Assembly (NCBI GenBank): GCA_046263155.1
Contig: JBHELF010000042.1
Coordinates: 1-12,758, forward strand
Length of the DNA stretch: 12,758 nt
Source: DATADF01 sp046263155
GTDB taxonomy: Bacteria > Actinomycetota > CADDZG01 > WHSQ01
Direction of reading: 5' to 3'
Part shown: one piece after another, positions 8,132 through 12,758 of the stretch
How the letters are laid out: each line of letters starts with the position of its first letter
How positions within the stretch are numbered: the first letter of the stretch is position 1
Program-made: the position numbers and the translations under genes
Notes under the pieces: generated by a model
The model's input: the letters and a program-made list of their open reading frames with translations, nothing else
The model's database searches: none
What the model was told of the DNA's origin: nothing

Positions 8132-8162
8132 TAAATACTCGGACGCTGCGGGCGCGGTGCAA
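8132..8162 (-). promoter_or_regulatory. Possible promoter of the histone-like gene
   Basis: In the 128-bp gap upstream of the histone-like gene the - strand reads TTGCAC (8157-8162) and, 19 bases on, TATTTA (8132-8137), about 30 bases before the ATG. The -35 match is fair, but the spacing is long and the -10 match is weak. A small dyad, CGGT-GCA-ACCG (8155-8165), overlaps the -35, and a 7-bp inverted repeat TTCCGTT/AACGGAA (8113-8119 and 8174-8180) flanks the whole element. The gap length itself, unlike the tight spacing around it, supports a separate promoter. Confidence 0.25.
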
Positions 8163-8229
8163 CCGTGTTCTTAAACGGAACGGCGCGAGCGCGCAAGTCG
8201 TAACCCCGCTCTTACCCGTCGAGAGACGA

Positions 8230-8442
8230 TCAGATTCCGGAACCGGGATCGATCTCCAAGCGCGCTTCGATTAGCCAGAGCTCTCGCCTCACGCAGTCGG
8301 GACACAAAGCGAGCGGCCGCCGGTTCACATCCGTCAGCGACTGCCAACCCATCGGCAGAACACCCTGTCGACGCGGCTCCGAGGCTCCACACGCGGAGCA
8401 GAAGACGCGATTCCGAAGCCCAGGGGAAGGTTCGGGCTCCAC
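8230..8442 (-). CDS. Small zinc-ribbon protein (70 aa), unknown function
   Basis: This short protein has two Cys-x-x-Cys knuckles, Cys15/Cys18 (Phe-Cys-Ser-Ala-Cys-Gly) and Cys47/Cys50 (Leu-Cys-Pro-Asp-Cys), 28 residues apart, with a Gly-Trp (32-33) between them. That is a classic zinc-ribbon layout and is the main reason to accept the gene. A Trp/Leu/Glu-rich helix follows the second knuckle. The GTG start (8440-8442) lies nine bases after the atpC stop; no strong ribosome site is visible, so translation probably depends on atpC. The frame is the same as atpC, so its upstream limit is the atpC TGA itself. Partner and function are unknown; in other actinobacteria this position after atpC often holds a DUF2550 protein, which this is not. 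Confidence 0.6.
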   Translation of the reverse strand: MEPEPSPGLRNRVFCSACGASEPRRQGVLPMGWQSLTDVNRRPLALCPDCVRRELWLIEARLEIDPGSGI

Positions 8443-8451
8443 CTCAGAGCT

Positions 8452-8844
8452 TCAGTCCCGGCCCAGCTCCGGCCGCGCCAGCGCCGCGCGCATCCCCGCC
8501 TCCGCCAGCTGATCCACCTCTTCATCCGCGCGCGCCTTGCTGCGCTCCTCCGCCAGACGCATGGCCTCCGCCGCATCGATGTCGCCGACTGGCTCGGCAT
8601 CGTCGGCCAGAACGATCACGTGATAGTCGTCTTCAGATCGGGACGCCTCTAGAAAACCGCCCGGCACCAGGAAATTCGAGCGCTCGCTCCCGGAAACCAG
8701 GGTCACTCGACCGGGAACCAGGGCGGCGAGGAAGGGGATGTGGTTTCGCATGATCCCGAATTCACCCTCTGGGGAGCGCGCGATCACGAGATCGGCCTCC
8801 CCCGACCACACCTCTTCTTCCGGAGTGACGATGGTTACGTTCAT
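8452..8844 (-). CDS. atpC: ATP synthase F1 epsilon subunit
   Basis: This 130-residue subunit sits at the foot of the F1 rotor, joins gamma to the c-ring and can restrain ATP hydrolysis. The N-terminal beta-sandwich is recognisable: Val-Thr-Ile-Val-Thr-Pro-Glu at 3-9, Gly-Glu-Phe-Gly-Ile-Met near 27-32, His-Ile-Pro-Phe-Leu at 35-39 and a Pro-Gly-Gly-Phe-Leu-Glu strand near 61-66. The C-terminal part (about 90-125) is the expected Ala/Glu/Arg-rich helical hairpin. Length is normal for the family. The ATG has GGAAG about six bases upstream, and the gene starts nine bases after the atpD stop, as the last gene of the atp cluster. Confidence 0.95.
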   Translation of the reverse strand: MNVTIVTPEEEVWSGEADLVIARSPEGEFGIMRNHIPFLAALVPGRVTLVSGSERSNFLVPGGFLEASRSEDDYHVIVLADDAEPVGDIDAAEAMRLAEERSKARADEEVDQLAEAGMRAALARPELGRD

Positions 8845-8853
8845 GGCCGCTTC

Positions 8854-10287
8854 CTACAGCTCCTTAGCCTTGGCCTGGGCCTCCTCGATGCCGCCCACGA
8901 GGTAGAAGGCCTGCTCCGGAAGATCGTCGTACTCGCCTTCGGCCAGCCCTTTGAACGAGGCAATGGTCTCCTCGACCGGCACGTACTTGCCCGGAATACC
9001 GGTGAATTGCTCGGCCACGAAGAAAGGCTGTGAGAGGAACCTCTGGATCTTGCGCGCCCTCTGCACGGTGATCTTGTCTTCCTCGGAGAGTTCGTCGATC
9101 CCGAGGATCGCGATGATGTCCTGCAGATCCTTGTACCGCTGCAAGATTCGCTGCACGGTCAGGGCGACGTCGTAATGCTCCTCGCCGACGTAACGGGGGT
9201 CCAGGATCCGGGAGGTCGAGTCCAGGGGGTCCACCGCCGGGTAGATCCCCAAGGACGCGATCTGGCGAGACAGCACCGTGGTCGCGTCGAGGTGGGCGAA
9301 GGCAGTGTGAGGGGCGGGATCCGTGATGTCGTCCGCGGGAACATAGATCGCCTGCAGCGACGTGATCGAGCGACCCTTCGTTGAGGTGATGCGCTCCTGT
9401 AACTGCCCCATCTCTTCAGAGAGCGTGGGCTGGTACCCGACCGCCGAAGGCATCCGCTCGAGAAGAGTCGACACCTCCGATCCCGCTTGCACGAAGCGGA
9501 AGATGTTGTCGATAAACAAGAGGACGTCCTGGTGCTCCCGGTCACGGAAGAACTCCGCCATCGTGAGGGCCGAGAGCGCGACCCGAAGGCGCACACCGGG
9601 CGGTTCGTCCATCTGGCCGTACACGAGGGCGGCCTTCTCGATAACCCCCGACTCCCTCATCTCGAGCCAGAGATCATTGCCCTCACGCGTGCGCTCACCC
9701 ACGCCGGCAAAAACCGAGACGCCACCGTGCTGCTCGGCGACGCGGTGGATCATCTCCTGGATGACGACGGTCTTTCCGACGCCCGCGCCCCCGAACATCC
9801 CGATCTTTCCGCCCTGAACGTAAGGCTCGAGCAGATCGATGACCTTGATACCCGTCTCGAACATCTCGGTCTTTGGTTCGAGGTCCTCGAAGTCCGGAGG
9901 CCGACGGTGGATGGGCCACCGCTCCGTTCCCTCGGGGACGCTGGAGCCGTCGAGGGGCTCGCCGAGCACGTTGTAGACGTGGCCGAGCGTCACGGGGCCC
10001 ACCGGAACCGTGATGGCAGACCCCGTGTTGGTCACTTTTGCACCGCGAACGAGGCCATCCGTCTGCTTCATGCAGATCGCTTTGACGGTCGAATCGCCGA
10101 CGTGCTGGCTGACCTCGGCGGTAATCGTGTCCGTCTCACCCGCGATCGTCCGCTCCATAGTCAGGGCAAAGCCGATCTCCGGCAGAGCATCCGGAGGAAA
10201 CTCGACCTCGATTACCGGGCCCGTAATGCGAAGAATGCGTCCCACGCCGGTGGTCTCGGGGCGAGCTCGCTCCTCGGTGATCGCCAT
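8854..10287 (-). CDS. atpD: ATP synthase F1 beta subunit
   Basis: This is the catalytic subunit of F1, making ATP from ADP and phosphate on the cytoplasmic side of the membrane. At 477 residues it is of normal length. The P-loop Gly-Gly-Ala-Gly-Val-Gly-Lys-Thr is at 166-173, the catalytic Glu lies in Gly-Glu-Arg-Thr-Arg-Glu-Gly-Asn-Asp (197-205), the Walker B strand is Val-Leu-Leu-Phe-Ile-Asp-Asn-Ile-Phe-Arg-Phe (255-265), and the Asp-Glu-Leu-Ser-Glu-Glu-Asp lever is at 398-404. The start codon overlaps the atpG stop by one base (TAATG) with GGGGAG upstream, so the two are translationally coupled. Small departures from the consensus, such as Met-Asp-Glu-Pro-Pro in place of Met-Asn-Glu-Pro-Pro, look harmless. 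Confidence 0.98.
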   Translation of the reverse strand: MAITEERARPETTGVGRILRITGPVIEVEFPPDALPEIGFALTMERTIAGETDTITAEVSQHVGDSTVKAICMKQTDGLVRGAKVTNTGSAITVPVGPVTLGHVYNVLGEPLDGSSVPEGTERWPIHRRPPDFEDLEPKTEMFETGIKVIDLLEPYVQGGKIGMFGGAGVGKTVVIQEMIHRVAEQHGGVSVFAGVGERTREGNDLWLEMRESGVIEKAALVYGQMDEPPGVRLRVALSALTMAEFFRDREHQDVLLFIDNIFRFVQAGSEVSTLLERMPSAVGYQPTLSEEMGQLQERITSTKGRSITSLQAIYVPADDITDPAPHTAFAHLDATTVLSRQIASLGIYPAVDPLDSTSRILDPRYVGEEHYDVALTVQRILQRYKDLQDIIAILGIDELSEEDKITVQRARKIQRFLSQPFFVAEQFTGIPGKYVPVEETIASFKGLAEGEYDDLPEQAFYLVGGIEEAQAKAKEL

Positions 10288-11177
10288 TACTCACTCCCCT
10301 CGTTCGCCGCGGCCGTCAGGGCTTCCGCGCCCCCCACGACCTCCATGATCTCGGTGGTGATCTCGGCCTGACGCGCCTGGTTGTAGACGCGAGTCAGGTC
10401 CTCGATGAGTTCGTCAGCGTTGTCGGTAGCGGCCTTCATCGCCCGGCGGCGGGCCGCGTGCTCAGAGGCGGCCGCCTCGAGCAACCCCTGGTAGACCGAT
10501 CCCTCCAAGTAGCGGGGAAGCAGGTAGTCGAGGATCGCTTCGGGCTCGGGCTCGAACTCGTAGGCCGCCCCGCCGGCGTGCTCTTCGTCGGTCACATCCT
10601 CGGTGGGAAGAGGCAACAGATTCACCACGACCGGTCGCTGCGTCAGCGCCGACTCGAACCTCGTGTATGCCAGGCGGACCTCATCGACCTCGCCCTCGGA
10701 GAAGGCTCGAGCCGCCTCCCGAGCTACTTCTCGAGCATCAGAGATGCGGGGGCGGTCCGACATGCCCTGCCAAGAGTGGTCAAAGGAGTAGCCGCGGAAC
10801 TTGAAATAGGAGATCGCCTTCTTGCCGACGAGGAAGAGCTTCGTGTCCTTGCCGTGCGACTGGAGGTCGCGCTCGGCGGCGCGGATTACGTTCGAGTTGT
10901 AGGCGCCGGCAAGTCCCCGGTCGGAGGTGATCACGACCATGCCGATGGAGCGGACCTCGGGACGCGGCTTCAACAACGGATGGTCGATGGTGCCCGCGTG
11001 GGCCGCGACCGACGCCATCAACCGGCGCATCGTCTCGGCATAGGGACGAGCTGCCGCTACGCGTTGCTGCGCCTTGATGATCCGGGACGATGCGATCAGC
11101 TCCATGGCGCGCGTGATCTTCTGCGTTGACTGGACCGAGCCGATCCGGCGCCTGATGTCGCGAAGCTGACCGCCCAT
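10287..11177 (-). CDS. atpG: ATP synthase F1 gamma subunit
   Basis: This 296-residue protein forms the central rotating shaft of F1. The N-terminal helix carries the conserved Ile-x-Ser-Val-x-x-Thr-Gln-Lys-Ile-Thr-x-Ala-Met-Glu (about 12-27), the middle Rossmann-like domain has Ser-Asp-Arg-Gly-Leu-Ala-Gly-Ala-Tyr-Asn (about 89-98), and the C-terminal helix has Ser-Glu-His-Ala-Ala-Arg followed by Tyr-Asn-x-Ala-Arg-Gln-Ala-x-Ile-Thr. An insertion rich in Glu, Asp and Ala at about 190-215 (including Glu-Asp-Val-Thr-Asp-Glu-Glu) lies at the place where actinobacterial gamma subunits often vary. The gene starts six bases after the atpA stop and overlaps atpD by one base. Confidence 0.97.
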   Translation of the reverse strand: MGGQLRDIRRRIGSVQSTQKITRAMELIASSRIIKAQQRVAAARPYAETMRRLMASVAAHAGTIDHPLLKPRPEVRSIGMVVITSDRGLAGAYNSNVIRAAERDLQSHGKDTKLFLVGKKAISYFKFRGYSFDHSWQGMSDRPRISDAREVAREAARAFSEGEVDEVRLAYTRFESALTQRPVVVNLLPLPTEDVTDEEHAGGAAYEFEPEPEAILDYLLPRYLEGSVYQGLLEAAASEHAARRRAMKAATDNADELIEDLTRVYNQARQAEITTEIMEVVGGAEALTAAANEGSE

Positions 11178-11183
11178 TGCCTG

Positions 11184-12758
11184 CTAGCGCGCGGTCTCGT
11201 CGGGATTTGGCTGAGCGGTGTCTCCAAGTGTTGCGCTGTCCGTCGGAGAGGGACCGGATGGGGTAGCGGACCCGGCGACCGCCGCAATGTCTCCGCCCTT
11301 AGGTGCAGGCGACACCCCAGCTCCTGTCGGCTCGGGAACCCCACTCTCGCTGGCAGTGGTTTCGACTGTGCCCTCGCGCTCGGTGAACGATTGCTTGAAC
11401 TCGTCGGCCCCCTTGGCGAGCTTCGCCTCGGTCTCCTCGGTCAGTGCTCCGCTGTCCCGAATGGTGTCGCCGATATCCGGATGGCGCGTCCGCAGATGAT
11501 CCAAAAGACCACGCTCGAACGCCGCAACCTTGTCCAAGGCGAGGTCGTCGAGGTAGCCGTTGGTGACGGCCCAGATGGACATGATCTGTTCCTCAACCGG
11601 GAACGGCGAGTACTGCTTTTGCTTCAGGATCTCGACAACGCGCCCACCGCGCTCGAGCTGAGCTTGGGAGGCCTTGTCGAGGTCGGAGCCGAACTCGGCG
11701 AACGCTTCCAGCTCCCGATACTGGGCCAGATCGAGGCGCAGGGTTCCCGATACCTGCTTCATCGCTTTGATCTGAGCGTTTCCGCCAACTCGAGAGACCG
11801 AGATTCCGACATTGATTGCGGGCCGGACCCCGGAGAAGAAGAGGTCGGACTCGAGAAAGATCTGCCCGTCGGTGATCGAGATCACATTGGTCGGGATGTA
11901 GGCGGAGACGTCGCCACCCTTCGTCTCGATGATCGGCAGCGCCGTCAGCGAGCCGCCGCCGTTCTCGTCCGACAGCTTGGCCGCCCGCTCCAGGAGGCGG
12001 GAGTGCAGATAGAAGACGTAGCCCGGATAGGCCTCGCGGCCCGGCGGACGCCGTAGCAGTAGGGATAGCTGTCTGTAGGCGATCGCTTGCTTGGAGAGGT
12101 CGTCGTATACGACCAGGGCGTGCTGACCGTTCTCCATCCAGTGCTGGCCCATCGCGGAGCCCGCGTAGGGAGCGAGGTACTGGAAGGGGGCCGGGTCACT
12201 TGCCGGCGCATTGACTACGACCGTGTATTCGAGAGCGCCGACTTCACTCAGAGCGGCGACAACCTCGGCCACCGTGGAGGCTTTCTGACCGACAGCGACG
12301 TAGATGCACTTCACTGCCTTGTCGGTTCCCCACAGCTCGCGCTGATTGATGATCGTGTCGATGGCGATGGCCGTCTTGCCGGTCTGCCGGTCTCCGATGA
12401 TCAACTCGCGCTGCCCCCGCCCGATCGGGGTCATCGAGTCGATGGCCTTGATCCCAGTCTGCAAAGGCTCCTTCACGGGTTGACGGGCGGTCACGCCGGG
12501 GGCCTGCACCTCAAGGGGCCGACGTGCATCGCTCTCGATGGGCCCCTTGCCGTCCAGAGGTTCGCCCAGGGCGTTGACGACACGGCCCAGTAGCCCATCC
12601 CCGACACCGATCGAGAGGATGTTGCCGGTCTGCTTGACCGGAGCGCCCTCCTCGATCCCCGAGGCATCCCCCAGGACGATCGCGCCGATGAGGTTCTCGT
12701 CGAGGTTCATCGCCAGGCCGACGAGGCCTCCGGGAAACTCCAGCATCTCGTTGGCCAT
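11184..12758 (-). CDS. atpA: ATP synthase F1 alpha subunit (5' end outside the window)
   Basis: The 524 visible residues are the alpha subunit without its N-terminal beta-barrel start. The window happens to end on an in-frame ATG (Met-Ala-Asn-Glu-Met-Leu-Glu-Phe), but this motif is internal in the family; some 60-70 residues should lie beyond the edge. The nucleotide-binding P-loop is Gly-Asp-Arg-Gln-Thr-Gly-Lys-Thr (122-129), and the Val-Ser-Arg-Val-Gly-Gly motif holds the arginine finger that reaches the beta catalytic site. Canonical alpha ends near visible residue 461 (Phe-Lys-Gln-Ser-Phe-Thr-Glu-Arg). A further 63 residues, rich in Pro, Gly, Thr, Ser, Ala and acidic residues, follow. Mycobacterial alpha also has a C-terminal extension, which restrains ATP hydrolysis, but this one differs in length and composition. 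Confidence 0.97.
   Translation of the reverse strand: MANEMLEFPGGLVGLAMNLDENLIGAIVLGDASGIEEGAPVKQTGNILSIGVGDGLLGRVVNALGEPLDGKGPIESDARRPLEVQAPGVTARQPVKEPLQTGIKAIDSMTPIGRGQRELIIGDRQTGKTAIAIDTIINQRELWGTDKAVKCIYVAVGQKASTVAEVVAALSEVGALEYTVVVNAPASDPAPFQYLAPYAGSAMGQHWMENGQHALVVYDDLSKQAIAYRQLSLLLRRPPGREAYPGYVFYLHSRLLERAAKLSDENGGGSLTALPIIETKGGDVSAYIPTNVISITDGQIFLESDLFFSGVRPAINVGISVSRVGGNAQIKAMKQVSGTLRLDLAQYRELEAFAEFGSDLDKASQAQLERGGRVVEILKQKQYSPFPVEEQIMSIWAVTNGYLDDLALDKVAAFERGLLDHLRTRHPDIGDTIRDSGALTEETEAKLAKGADEFKQSFTEREGTVETTASESGVPEPTGAGVSPAPKGGDIAAVAGSATPSGPSPTDSATLGDTAQPNPDETAR

Noticed and set aside
7494..8174. 226-residue + strand frame of Leu/Arg/Ala/Val repeats opposite the histone-like gene
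   Set aside because: It is the mirror image of the Lys-Ser-Thr-Ala-Arg repeats. The - strand frame has a strong ribosome site and a known kind of composition; the + strand frame lacks both and starts inside the repeats.
9487..10371. 294-residue + strand frame opposite atpD
   Set aside because: It lies entirely opposite atpD and has no motif of its own.
12696..12758. Window-edge ATG as the true start of atpA
   Set aside because: The Met-Ala-Asn-Glu-Met-Leu-Glu-Phe motif is internal in alpha subunits, where the N-terminal barrel precedes it; the ATG at the edge is a coincidence of the cut.

Overview
The window is GC-rich and densely coded. It most likely comes from a member of the Actinomycetota, probably an early-branching or uncultured lineage. 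This rests on gene order and residues rather than a database match: the F1 genes of ATP synthase (atpA-atpG-atpD-atpC) are followed closely by murA, a neighbourhood familiar from actinobacteria such as Mycobacterium; MurA carries Asp in place of the catalytic Cys, as in mycobacteria; and GTG starts and stop/start overlaps are common.

Layout. Positions 1-1092 are on the + strand: the C-terminal end of a probable NUDIX (CoA pyrophosphatase-like) hydrolase, a 60-residue single-span membrane protein and a 250-residue lipoprotein, joined by two 4-base stop/start overlaps. A 67-bp convergent junction with a small hairpin follows. Everything from 1160 to 12758 is on the - strand and reads right to left: atpA (5' end outside the window), atpG, atpD, atpC, a 70-residue zinc-ribbon protein, a 211-residue histone H1-like Lys/Arg repeat protein, murA, a four-span membrane protein, a NifU-type Fe-S scaffold domain protein, the MeaB GTPase, a secreted LVIVD-repeat beta-propeller protein, and the large subunit of a B12-dependent acyl-CoA mutase. 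No stretch over 300 bp lacks a gene; the largest gap (8102-8229, 128 bp) lies upstream of the histone-like gene. I saw no tRNA, rRNA, CRISPR array, insertion sequence or riboswitch.

How the genes fit together. The atp genes build the catalytic F1 head of ATP synthase, and murA starts peptidoglycan synthesis. MeaB and the mutase form a functional pair, since MeaB-type GTPases load and protect adenosylcobalamin mutases. The mutase would usually be labelled methylmalonyl-CoA mutase, but the two residues that set substrate choice are Phe73 and Gln191, the isobutyryl-CoA mutase pair. Its B12-binding small subunit is not in the window. I found no wholly new multi-gene system. The points most worth checking are the histone-like protein beside the atp genes, the mutase specificity, the Cys-to-Asp MurA, the long acidic/proline-rich tail of AtpA, and a ring of histidines in the secreted propeller.
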